From NCBI RefSeq assembly GCF_003144245.1, contig NW_020289991.1, positions 62,001-126,000 of the forward strand: DNA of 64,000 bases, in the 5' to 3' direction. The DNA is from Jaminaea rosea (taxonomy: Eukaryota; Basidiomycota; Exobasidiomycetes; Microstromatales). A program made the translations under genes and the position numbers. The notes beneath the pieces are model-generated. The model was not told the DNA's origin and did not search any database. It saw only the letters and a list, made by a program, of their open reading frames with translations. Shown here piece by piece: positions 54,836 to 64,000 of this stretch (its first letter is position 1; every line of letters starts with the position of its first letter).

Positions 54836-56989
54836 TCACGGAGCGAAATCGAATCCAAGTCCCCGGCCCCCATTCACATTAGAGCGCTTCCTCTGCCTCT
54901 GCCCAGAACTGAGCGTAGGGCTCGCCGTGGCCGGATCAAAGCTGAGACCCCTGTATCGTCTGATGACGGGCGAGCCTGCCTGCTCAAATGCGCCTGGGGT
55001 GAGCACCACTTCCTGCCCTGCTCCATCGTCCCACCCGTCCCCATCAGCAAAGCTGACAAAACGTGCACCAGACGCCGAAGGACCCCGACTTCGCGGCTGA
55101 GGCGAAGGCGAGACGTTCACGAATTCGGAGTAGGCGAAGCAATTGCTTGTCGTGTGCGGAGTACGTGGGGTGGAGAGGACGGAATGGGATGAGGGAGTAG
55201 GGGATGGGGTGCGTGGCTGCTCCTGCTGCGCTGGAGAGGTGCTGCTCTCATCGACCGTGGGCAGGCGTGGGCGCGAAGACGAGGCAGAAGGGCCAGTGTG
55301 GGAGCGAGAGTGCCCGCCGTAGCTGTACGTGGGAGGGGAAATCTTTGCTGCCGGCTGAAGCACGCCCGAGTGGCAGGCTTCGAAGAGTGTGCCACCGCCG
55401 CCGCCGCCTCCGCCTCCACCGACGTTACGGCCCCACGTTGGCGCGGTAGACTTGCGGCGTTCGAGCGAGTCCAACAGGCTCGGCGTACCAGGGTGGCCAT
55501 GTCCTGTCGCCTGGCTTTGATGTCCTTGCTGTGGCTGTGGGCTGCTCGCAAATCCCAAGAGAACGTTTGCAGCCAATGCATCCCCCTCGGTGTGGGGCGT
55601 GACCGGAGGTGCCCCTGGCCCTGACGTCGAAGAGTTGGCGTTGTTGGTATTGACCCGTGCTCGGCGTGGTGTGATGCTGCTTGGGTCGGCAAAGGTTCCA
55701 CCTGGCGAGTCTTGGTGGCGAGTAGGAGTGATGGGTAAACGCTGCGGCTGGGTAGGTGTGGTGGGCGGGCGGCTACCCCGAGCGCTACTGGGCGTCAGAC
55801 GATTGCGTTCGTCCGCCAGTGCGGCCAACACGCCTGCAACTCGGTCCGTCTCCTCACGCCCTTCGTGGTAGCGCGATTCTTGCCCCTGCGCCAGCCTCGG
55901 GGGAGGCGGCAGTGAATCGACGTCGATTCTCCTCCTCTTCTTTGGCGTGGACGGGGTCCTGGGCCCTCTGCCTCCTGGTGAGTAGACAACAAAGGCCTGC
56001 CTCGGATGACTGAAAGCCATCTCCTCCTCCCTCTCCATTGCCTCGCGACTCGGGCTGTTGTGCGGGTCGATCCCAGCTGGTGGTCCGCCACGCCTCGCTC
56101 GCTCTGGTGAGCCGAGCTGCGGGAGGGAGGAGAGGTGATGAAGTTTGGCGGAGATGCCCGGTCGGTGGTGAGCAGGGGAGGTGAAGGGCGAGCCACGTGC
56201 GTCCTGACGCTTGGGTGTCTGAGGAAGAGTGGGAGCAGTTGAAGGTGGTGGAGTAGTTGCCCTCGCAGGGTCGCGAGAGTGCAAGCGCCGTGCCACGTTG
56301 CTGCCGAAGATGGCTTCGTAGAGCGAAGGCTCGCTCCCGCGGTGCGTCGTGGTAGTGGCGGGAGGTGCTCGAGGAGGTGGTGGCGAGGAAGCTGTGAGAC
56401 GTTGCATGGGTGGTGACCCAGGGTAGGACGCCATTTCCTCGCTCACGATGCTATCATGGGATGGTCGCCTTGTAGTGAAGTTGGCCGCATCCGTATGAAT
56501 GTATGCTCGTGTGGACACCCCATCAACATCATGATCGTCATGATCAGGTGATGATCCGGCGGACACGATACGTTGGCGCAGTCGTTGAACGGCCTGATTG
56601 TGATAAAGATTGCGTTGTGCGTGCGGCGGCGGTGTCAGTAATGCGCTGCGATGCAATGCGGTGCACAACGGAAAAGGATTAAGACTCACAGCCATGACTT
56701 GGCGAGATGAATGCGCCGCCGTCGTTGATGATGATGACGAGGGAGTTGCACGCTCATCGTCGTCGCTGCTGCTACTGGTAGGATGTTGACGTTTGCGCTG
56801 ATTCGTCGCAACAGCCATGGTGATGTCGTGCAGATGAACGGAGGTCAAGACCTGCTGTTGATGTTGCTGCTGCACAGAAGCGGATGTCTTGGAGGTGTTG
56901 CCGCTAGTCGATGATGATGACGACGGCTGCTGGTGCACAACGCCCGCCCAGCCGCCGTTGCGTTGATGATGAGTGGTAGTGGCAGCCAT
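54836..56989 (-). CDS. Disordered SP/TP-rich protein, possible Whi5/Nrm1-like repressor
   Basis: The frame runs 56989-54836. A likely 96-base intron, 56689-56594 (GTGAGT...CAG), leaves 685 residues; because 96 is a multiple of three, retention would also keep frame. The chain is almost wholly disordered and packed with Ser-Pro and Thr-Pro sites (TPKKRRRID, TPTQPQRLPITPTRHQDSP, RTPSPTPSSH, VLTPGAFEQAGSPVIRR), the pattern of CDK targets. One short hydrophobic helix (EGDALAANVLLGFASSP) recalls the conserved motif of Whi5/Nrm1-type G1 repressors, and PKKRRRID looks like a nuclear signal. The family call is tentative; a generic nuclear CDK substrate is equally possible. Confidence 0.5.
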   Translation of the reverse strand: MAATTTHHQRNGGWAGVVHQQPSSSSSTSGNTSKTSASVQQQHQQQVLTSVHLHDITMAVATNQRKRQHPTSSSSDDDERATPSSSSSTTAAHSSRQVMAVSLNPFPLCTALHRSALLTPPPHAQRNLYHNQAVQRLRQRIVSAGSSPDHDDHDVDGVSTRAYIHTDAANFTTRRPSHDSIVSEEMASYPGSPPMQRLTASSPPPPRAPPATTTTHRGSEPSLYEAIFGSNVARRLHSRDPARATTPPPSTAPTLPQTPKRQDARGSPFTSPAHHRPGISAKLHHLSSLPQLGSPERARRGGPPAGIDPHNSPSREAMEREEEMAFSHPRQAFVVYSPGGRGPRTPSTPKKRRRIDVDSLPPPPRLAQGQESRYHEGREETDRVAGVLAALADERNRLTPSSARGSRPPTTPTQPQRLPITPTRHQDSPGGTFADPSSITPRRARVNTNNANSSTSGPGAPPVTPHTEGDALAANVLLGFASSPQPQQGHQSQATGHGHPGTPSLLDSLERRKSTAPTWGRNVGGGGGGGGGGTLFEACHSGVLQPAAKISPPTYSYGGHSRSHTGPSASSSRPRLPTVDESSTSPAQQEQPRTPSPTPSSHSVLSTPRTPHTTSNCFAYSEFVNVSPSPQPRSRGPSASGARFVSFADGDGWDDGAGQEVVLTPGAFEQAGSPVIRRYRGLSFDPATASPTLSSGQRQRKRSNVNGGRGLGFDFAP

Positions 56990-57852
56990 GCAAGACCACG
57001 CTGGCTATCCGGGGTGATCTGTTCAAGGATGGTGAACGTGGAGATGCAGCGACGGAAAGGGGTTTGAGGTTGATGAGACGTCGGATCGGGGTAGAGGATG
57101 AGGATGTGAAACGGAGGCGGAGGACAAGGAAAAAGACCGGGTCGGTCGATCGCGACGTGGCTGACCTCGCGAGCCCCTCGAGCCTCGAGCCGCAAAGGAC
57201 GCGTTGGCAAATGGGCGCGACGCGCGCGCGCGCGCACAATGCCTTTTTCGCGTACAGCAAGCCACGTGGTTTGAGTGGCTCATCCGCGCTAGTGCTAGCC
57301 ACGCGAGGCTGTAGCACAGCCCCGCTCAACCCAACGTCGTCATCAGGCTCAGATGCCTGTGGACCATCTCCCTCGCCCTGGGCTGCCTAACAACATCGAG
57401 GACCTGCGTCACCAACGACGTCACACGGACATTGATGCTCAGCATGATCTCCGGGATCTCCCGATCATCTCACGCTTCGCCACATCGTGTTCCCATACCT
57501 CGTGATCCCCATCGGCGGCATCGGGACGCAGCGTAGTGATTAAGTGCGGCTTGAGCGTAGGGTTGCTGGTCAGCCCGCCGTGGAGCTAGCCGAAAGCCAA
57601 ATGCTCCTCATCGAGCCGACAAGCTAGCCAGCCACTTCAGCATAGCCCCGATCTTGCCTTCACTAACCCCGCAGTAAACCACTCGCCCCGACGTTATCAT
57701 CGCTGCGTACACAGCCCGACCATACAGCGTGGCTACTTGAGGATTGAGGATCCAAACAAGAGCACTGAGCGGCCCTCGACGATTATAAAAGGCACTTCCT
57801 CCCGCTCCCTCTCTGCCTCGACACACAGACAACGATCAGCCACACAATAAAC
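56990..57852. other. Divergent promoter region
   Basis: No gene found in these 863 bases between the disordered-protein gene (-) and the GRDP gene (+). The left part reads as a 5' leader of the minus gene. A (CG)n/(CGCA) tract lies at about 57221-57236. Confidence 0.4.
57784..57790 (+). promoter_or_regulatory. TATA box of the GRDP gene
   Basis: TATAAAA is located 69 bases before the start codon at 57853, followed by a pyrimidine-rich leader and CACAATAAACATG at the start. Confidence 0.6.
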
Positions 57853-60252
57853 ATGACCACCACGGCCAAGCAAGACGCCACATACGCCCACTTATCCCCC
57901 ACCGCACCTCTCCATACCATCGGGAAGCGCCGACACGCCTCCCTCATTAGCGAGGAGGAAGTTCACCTACATCTGGAGCTCCTCAAGAAATTCGCCGACC
58001 TCAAGCGACGCGTCGAGGCAGGAGAGTACGGTAAGGAGCCTCGAAAGGAGCAGAACGGCGACCACCTACCAGCTTACACTGCAGCGGCCAAGAGCGAGAA
58101 GAGCGATCAAGGGCGATCATCTTCAGCAGGCCCCTCGCACGCATGGGACGCCTTCCTCTACCGCGCGCTGTACCGCTTCGAGTGGTGGATCGACTACATG
58201 CTACCTCAGCTGTCAAGCACCTCGACGACGACTGCTGACTCGGCCGAGAATGCCCCCTTGGAAGGTCTATCGGCACTGTACGCTCGAAGCTTCCGACCTT
58301 GGTCCCTCTCTGCCCCGGACACTCACCAGTCTCACGTACGAGACTGCCCGAAAGAGTGCATACCACCACTAGATGTAGCTTTGATCTGGCACGCCTACCT
58401 GCTCAATCCCTCACGCTACGTCGAGGACGGCATCCTTCGAGGGAACCACGCCAAACTCGTTCGTATCAAGTTCCCGATGCGCCAGCTCGTCGAAGCCGGA
58501 GGTGATTCAGACAAATCAACGCTCAAAGCTACCTCTTCAATCACTCGGGACGCTGAGGTGATGTGGGAGCGCAAGAACCCTCATTCCCCCTATGATCCGC
58601 TGGCTCATGATCCCCTCGGAGAGACGGAAAAACTGCCAATCGCATGTATCGGCTGTACAGCGAATTGTGAGGTCAGCTGGAGAGACCTCGCTACCCCTGG
58701 ATGGAACATCGAGTGCTGGAATTGCCAGCAAAGCCTGGATGCTCAGAGGCTCATTGGTGGTTGGTTCTGCCGAGATCTTGATGACTGGTCGAAAGGTGGA
58801 GATGATCAGACGGTAAGTGCCCCGCAACAGGTGTATCGGTGCGATGAGATCTGAGACCTGACTTCCCCTTCCCTACCCTCTCAGGGACCACGCCTCCGCG
58901 GCGGTGCTCTGTCGTCACGCGACGGTCGTGTCTTCTTCAAGGACCCGTACGGACCAATGCTGCTTCGCCTCTTCTCTCACGCCCGCACCACCACGCCTCT
59001 CAACGAACGCTCTCGCGGCGGCGGGCCACTACGTAATCCGAATTACGACGTCTACGGTCCCATCAAGCAGACATCTCGTCCTTACCAGCTGGACGGGGCG
59101 GACTACTTCAGAGGGATGCGCATAGATGACATTGCTAGACACTTTACAACTCTCGTCCTGAGGCAGGTGACGGGCAAGAAGAGGCGCCGAGACGTTAAAG
59201 TCCGGGTTGCACATCTGATGCGCTTCTACATCGACTCCAATCCCATCTCGATGGGCGCGAGCGTCGACTTGGTGGCTGCAGTGCGCCGTCAAGAAAAGTT
59301 TCTGGCAGAGATGAGCTCTCTTGGCTGGCTCGACTCCACCACGCGGGACGAAGAGGCGGTGTTTAATGGCATGGTGCGCTATCATCGTTGGCTTCATCTC
59401 CTAGCGGAGCACCCGGACCAATTCCTCTCTCCTACATTGGATATTGACCTTGCCTGGCACACGCATCAGCTGCACGGTATGGGCTACTATGGCGACTGCT
59501 TCAAGACCGTGGGACGCTTCATCGATCATGAGGACAAGGTGGAAACAGGCCACCTGCAAAAGGCCTTTGAGAGGAGCGGAGATCTCTGGTGGCAGGAGTG
59601 GGGTCAGCCTTACTCAATGTGCGGATGTGCGAGACAGCGAAGCGGGGCAAAGCGCAACGGCTCGCTGCTCAAGCGCCTGATACGACGCTCGATGCCTGCA
59701 TCAACCAAGGAGACGACCCTCAGCGACGAGAAGAAAAGCATGTCAAACGACGCCGAGAAGACCCGGGCAGATCAAGCCTCCTCCCACCCCGGCGTCAGCG
59801 TGAGCGCCTCTCCGGACATGACGCCCTTCTTCTACGTTCCCCCGCCCAATCACGACGAAGTCTGTGGCCGCGGGCTAGCGAAACGCAATGACAAGCGTGG
59901 CGGAGCGGCTGACTGTCTACCGGGCAACAAGATAGGCCATCAAGTCGTGCCCCGCTATGCAAAGGGGAAAGTGGTCGGGACAAGAGACGGCATGGCCGCC
60001 ATGCCCGTGTTTCCCCAGGGCACGAATCCGCCTCCTACGTTCTTCGTGTGGGGTGGCGGTGCGTGTGGCGGCGGCGGTGCGTGTGGGGGAGGAGCGTGTG
60101 GTGGCGGCGGCGGCTGGGGGGGTGGCGGAGCCTGCGGCGGAGGGGCATCAGCTGGTGGAGGATTCGGTGGTGGTGGCTGCGGTGGAGGGGGAGGAGGAGG
60201 CGGCGGGGGTGGTGGATGCGGAGGAGGTGGTGGAGGAGGCGGCGGGTGCTGA
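57853..60252 (+). CDS. Glycine-rich domain-containing protein (GRDP/DUF1399 type)
   Basis: Two exons (57853-58812, 58885-60252) encode 775 residues. Two copies of the DUF1399 signature are visible: PPLDVALIWHAYLLNPSRY near residue 177 and LDIDLAWHTHQLHGMGYYGD near 507. Between them lie two cysteine pairs (CIGCTANC and CWNC) that could bind a metal, and a C2-like part (FFKDPYGPMLLRLF). The last 70 residues are almost only Gly and Cys (GGGACGGGACGGGGG...). In plants GRDP proteins act in development and stress and may bind RNA; fungal members are uncharacterised. The Gly/Cys tail may bind metal or form a cross-linked surface, which is inference. No signal peptide. Confidence 0.82.
60040..60249 (+). 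repeat. GGC/TGT-type minisatellite coding the Gly-Cys tail
   Basis: Imperfect repeats of about 12-21 bases built from GGTGGCGGTGCGTGT-like units encode (GGGACGG)n and then poly-Gly with scattered Cys at the C-terminus of the GRDP protein. The unit is a multiple of three, so length can change without frame loss. Confidence 0.75.
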
Positions 60253-60737
60253 TGACGGAGATATCAATACGATACCTTGTACGATACCTTGCACGCAGTG
60301 ATGAAGAAGTGACACTGGAGTCGTGATTGAGTCGAGCGGATCGAGGCGATCTGAAAGGATAGAGATACAGCAGGTCGGATTAAGGGTCGAGGTGAGGCGA
60401 AACGAGGCTAGGCGAAAGACTGTAGGGTGATGCGTGACTTGTCAGCAAGGTCTCTTTACGGATGCTACAATCGGGGTACGCACGCGGTCAGAGAAAGGAC
60501 AGAACACCATTTCGGGCGGTACATGGCGCAAGGCTCAATCAAAAGAACTCGCAGCTTGACCCTTCGCTTCACTCTCGAGAGATCCTCGAAGGAACTTGTC
60601 GCGAGCAAGCGGTGATTTTCACCAAGTACATAATCTCATCAGTTCACAATCAAAAGAAGCAGTCCCTTGAGGCGATTTGATTGGATCAATCAGGAGGGAT
60701 GACTTGCGAGCACGGCTTCAGACCAGCATCGCTGCTT
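60253..60737. other. 3' region between GRDP gene and secreted family gene X
   Basis: 485 bases between convergent genes. Short frames only, no domain or signal peptide. No RNA gene seen. Confidence 0.4.
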
Positions 60738-61586
60738 TCAGTGCCACGCCTTGCACCCTGAAAGCCTCGCGTAAGTCGTTCAGGCAATGACAGTCAGTCC
60801 AGCGTCGCGACCGCGGCGCAGTCGTCCACTCACATACTACAAAGTCAACCCAAGCGGTTCCGGTCTCGAGAGAACTGCTGGCGTTGCGACTTGCATCCAT
60901 CAGCCCCGCATCGCTCGAGACGCCTACGATATCGAGATCGCTCGTGGACATCCTAGCCTGACCCTTGGGCTGACCGAAGGCAAAGTTGATGAGCCCCGTG
61001 GTCGAGACATTGATAAGTTCACCGGCTGAGTGGTCGAGACAGTCGAGTCTGGCCGCCGAAAGGAGAGTTGGGTGAGATTCAATGCGGCAAGAGAGGAGAG
61101 GACGCAGCGCTTCCCTACCTGTACTGGCCGGCGCAGACACCTGGCGAGGGGGGTGTGGAAGAGACTGAGCGACCGTCGGCAATATTGGCGCAACAGAACT
61201 AACCATTGAACCAATAAGTGCGCCCTGGAATTAATCCGACGCACTTGTAAGCATCACTTGCTTGCCACTGTCATGAGAACTTACAAAGGTTGTTGTCGTG
61301 GTCTACTGACCCAGTCGGCGAACAGTAGATATTCTTGAAACCCTGCGCCGCTTCGTCTGCCAGTTGAACGCTAAGACGCGAGCATGCAATCGATCAGCAC
61401 CAAAGCAGCTAACGATCATTTCTCCGATACGCACGTGAGACAGTGAAAGTTGCCATTACAGATGTCAGGCTGATTGAGTGCCGGCGGATGATGCACCTTG
61501 GCTCCCTCGATCTCCCGGGCGATCGACGCAGCAGACGCGACAGCTGTCTTCAAGGCGGCAGAGAGGAGAAGAGCAAGAGGAAGCAT
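60738..61586 (-). CDS. Secreted six-cysteine protein, six-exon family, gene X
   Basis: Six exons (61586-61435, 61370-61285, 61224-61204, 61140-61119, 61048-60834, 60757-60738) encode 171 residues. Signal peptide MLPLALLLSAALKTAVASAA. Mature blocks in order: ICNGNFHCLT, QGFKNIYC, DHDNN, WRTYWFNG (its own 21-base exon), VCAGQYR (22-base exon), LDCLD, GLINFAFGQPKG and the terminal exon giving WCKAWH. The same blocks and the same exon sizes occur in genes Y and Z, which is the main support for the splice sites. Six cysteines in the mature chain could form three disulfides. The family is not recognised; function unknown. Confidence 0.72.
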
Positions 61587-61877
61587 TGTGTTACTGAAGA
61601 TGGGATCGAGGATCAAAGGAAGACAGTGAGCAACGGGCAAAGGCGACGTGTAGCCTTTCTCATCTCGAAGGGGCAAGACGACGAGGGCAAAAGGGTTGAG
61701 CTACTTCCCGTCCGTACCGCAGTGTGATGAGACGCGAGAATGGTTGCTGATGGCAGCCGCTCGAGGGCACGGGGCACTTGTGTCAATGGTTTATGATAAG
61801 GTGCTCTTGAGCCCCCTCTCTGGGCGCTATCGAGCTTTCTGGTAAACCGTCACGTACTGGCATCAGCGTCGTGCGAC

Positions 61878-62713
61878 ATGCTCTGCCCTCAACTCCAAGT
61901 CCTCGTTTGCATCGCTTTCTTCATGCTGTCTAGCAGCAGTCAGGCTTCGCCCGTGGCAACCAAGCTGAATCGCCGAGTACCTCTACCTACTTTGCCGCCC
62001 ATCTGCGATGGCCCTTTTTACTGCCTCACGTGAGTAGAATCCATGTGTACGGCTGCCCAGCGCAACTGACGTGTACCCTCACACGGTGGCGCTGCAGAGT
62101 CGAGCTGGCTACAAACGCATACCAGGGCTTCAAGAACTTGTGGTGCGTGGCTAGTGGGCACTCGGATGATGATGCGAAGCAGTGTGAGTGTAAAGAGGAG
62201 CGGCGCGACAGTGATAGAAACTCGAAACTGACGCTGCTTCCTTTTCAGGGCGCACCTACTTCTTCAATGGTAAGCAGCATGCGGTAGAAATATCGGACAA
62301 GGCGCGGCGAGCTGAAGAAAAGCTTTCACGCTGGACAGGCAACTGTGCGGGCCAAGTCAGGTAAGTTAGCCCTGTCATTCGGAGGATCCTCGCAGAGAGT
62401 CCTTTCTGACTGGGACGCGCAGGATGACCTGCTCCGAGATGTACCCCGGCGGGCTTACCGTACAAGGCGAGGGTTTGGTGGACTTTGCTTTCAGCCAGAA
62501 GGGTGGACTTTCCCACATGCACACTCTCGACAAGCAAATCGCGGGTCTCTCTAGCGATAGGCAGATCCTTGATGCCGCCACAGGGGACATGGATACGCTG
62601 ATCACAGACATTGGCTTTGTTGACTTCATTCTCTGTGAGTGAGCCACGCGAAGAAGTGACAAAGGATAGAGTTGACAGTGTTCGCGGTCGATACAGACTG
62701 CAAGGACTGGTAG
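61878..62713 (+). CDS. Secreted six-cysteine protein, six-exon family, gene Y
   Basis: Six exons (61878-62029, 62098-62183, 62249-62269, 62339-62360, 62423-62634, 62697-62713) encode 169 residues. Signal MLCPQLQVLVCIAFFMLSSS. Blocks match gene X: ICDGPFYCLT, QGFKNLWC, WRTYFFNG, NCAGQVR, MTCSEMYPGG, GLVDFAFSQKGG and a final exon coding YCKDW. Exons 1-4 have exactly the same lengths as in X (152, 86, 21, 22). It lies head-to-head with X (291 bases between start codons) and tail-to-tail with Z (61 bases). The 17-base last exon would be missed by most gene finders. Confidence 0.74.
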
Positions 62714-62774
62714 CAGTCGATGCGCTCATTTGCTTCTTTCGACACGTCGTCTTTCTCCATCTCGTCGTAACTGT

Positions 62775-63617
62775 TCAGGGCCAGAACTTGCACCCTGCAC
62801 AGAAATGTCAGTGTCATGCCTCATGCTTTCTTCTGGTGTGACACACCGCACTCACAAGCTTGCAGATCAGCACCTGTCACCTTCGTCGAAACGGTTCCCG
62901 ACCTACTGGGTGCGACTTGAAGTCTTTTGCCGTCGCTCGTAACGCCAATGAGATACTGGTCGGATGTGCTCAACGAAGAAGTGGGTCCGAAGGTGAAGCT
63001 CATGCGGGCGCGATGATTGGCAGGCTCGTTGTTTCCGAGAGGGCAGAGGAGTCTGTATAGCATGAAGAGAAGAGCGCATCAGAATGGCGGCAGGTGAGGG
63101 GTGAATCTGGCGGAGACTGAACTGACTCGACGGTGCCAGAGCACGGGCCTGTCAGGGAGGGCAAGCGTCAGTTTTGTGTGTGCATGCTACTGACGAGAGA
63201 GCTCACCGTTGATGAGGTACGAGACCCCTGAACGGAGGGAGGGAAGTGGTGCCATCAGGTGCGTTGCGCATGACCAGACGCGCTTTTGACGACTCACAAT
63301 TGTCGTTGTCGTGGTCGATCGACCTCGCAACAGTGCAGCCGAGATTGCTCAGTGCGGGGCTGGCGTCAAAGCCCTTCTGAGCGCTGCCAAGGTGTCAGAA
63401 ATCGGGGATAAGCGAAACAACTCAGGCACACAGCTGAGACAAGCTCCTGTACGTACGTCAAGCAGTAAACGGTACCACCAGCGCAATCGCTGGGCAAGGT
63501 GGAATGGACGAAACGCGTAGAGAGGTCGGCCCGCTCAGGCGAAGACTTGGCCTGGGCAAAGCCGCTTGCAATGAGCAGCGCACAGATGATGGCGAATACG
63601 GACTTGTGGCAGAGCAT
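62775..63617 (-). CDS. Secreted six-cysteine protein, six-exon family, gene Z
   Basis: Six exons (63617-63457, 63383-63298, 63227-63207, 63148-63127, 63052-62856, 62794-62775) encode 168 residues. Signal MLCHKSVFAIICALLIASGF, cut near AQAKS. Blocks: DCAGGTVYCLT, QKGFD, LGC, SIDHDNDN, WVSYLING, PCSGTVE, LLCPLG, MSFTFGP, YLIGVTSDG and last exon WCKFWP. Exon sizes are 161, 86, 21, 22, 197 and 20. The intron after exon 4 would start GTCAGT, a weak but usable donor. It is the most divergent of the three, yet it keeps all six cysteines and the DHDN segment of gene X. Confidence 0.7.
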
Positions 63618-63951
63618 GATGACAGAATCAAGGGGTTGAGGATTGGCTGACAAGACAGGTTGGAGAGCCAGCGCTAGGGTCAAGTCGCTCGCAGAAGTCA
63701 CGACGTGCCCCGATGATCCTTGCCACTCATGAGCCGCTGGGCAAGGGCAGCAGGAGCGCAAGCTGCAGTTGTGCGAGCGTGAGGATCCGACTGGTCACGG
63801 TAGTCCACTGCCAGCTCCCTCGACGCGTGCCCTCGGCCCATCACCATCGAGCCGTTACCGTCACGAGCCTTTTGGACAGCACAATGCTTTGTCCTCCCCA
63901 TCAGAGTTGGGCGCCACCTCGTCGAACAATCTCAACCAAGCCGCCGCGACG
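63618..63951. other. Intergenic at right end
   Basis: Upstream region of gene Z and, possibly, of a plus-strand gene that starts at 63952. No other feature seen. Confidence 0.4.
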
Positions 63952-64000
63952 ATGAAGATCCTCACATCCCGCCTTGTGACAGGCACGGCGCTTTCCAGCA
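63952..64000 (+). CDS. Possible start of a further gene (cut by window end)
   Basis: ATG at 63952 opens MKILTSRLVTGTALSS up to the edge, after CCGCCGCGACG. The beginning could be a signal or targeting sequence, and the position beside a secreted-protein cluster makes this plausible. Only 16 codons are visible, so the call is weak. Confidence 0.2.
   Translation, partial: MKILTSRLVTGTALSS

Noticed and set aside
62270-62338. Possible coding continuation KQHAVEISDKARR in gene Y
   Set aside because: Genes X and Z have an intron here between the 21- and 22-base exons; GTAAGC and ACAG ends and phase agree with splicing it out.
1-64000. CRISPR arrays, rRNA genes, telomeric repeats or LTR elements
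   Set aside because: None seen: no evenly spaced direct repeats, rRNA core, telomere repeats or paired long terminal repeats.

Overview
The window is compact, GC-rich fungal DNA. Genes are split by many short (about 60-100 base) introns with GTGAGT-type donors. Gene content (UBP2, MPP10, TOF1, RFC5, MMM1, DSS1, BFR1, proteasome beta-6, TFIIH TFB5) shows a nuclear chromosome. Intron density, intron size and several lineage-restricted secreted-protein families suggest a basidiomycete, probably a smut-related or yeast-like Ustilaginomycotina; that placement is inference.

Layout. 1-1949 (-): 5' part of a secreted protein built from cysteine modules, running off the left edge. 2867-14479 (+): a four-span MARVEL-like membrane protein, an AT-hook/bZIP-like regulator, the U3 snoRNP protein MPP10 and the deubiquitinase UBP2. 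15742-15843 (+): an intron-bearing tRNA-Ser(AGA). 16212-22900 (-): a pile of at least four broken copies of one APE-type LINE family, all in the same direction. 24168-33672: a zinc alcohol dehydrogenase, an unrecognised 840-residue protein, a short-chain dehydrogenase and a secreted sedolisin protease. 33841-37564: BFR1, PRE7 and TFB5. 37903-41549 (+): five tandem paralogues encoding small secreted cysteine-rich proteins. 41646-54526: housekeeping genes TOF1/RFC5 and MMM1/DSS1 in two divergent pairs, then an ankyrin protein. 54836-60252: a disordered proline-directed-site-rich protein and a GRDP/DUF1399 protein. 60738-63617: a second, unrelated family of three secreted six-cysteine proteins with a conserved six-exon structure.

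How they fit together. The housekeeping blocks show paired functions: two replication-fork genes share one 249-base promoter region and two mitochondrial genes share another of 384 bases. Between them lie three families of secreted cysteine-rich proteins (one modular, two clustered) plus a secreted protease, the layout expected of a fungus that interacts with a host or with competing microbes. I think the two paralogue clusters are the least described content. Exon boundaries were derived by hand from splice motifs, reading phase and agreement between paralogues; all were checked for frame, but none is confirmed by transcripts.
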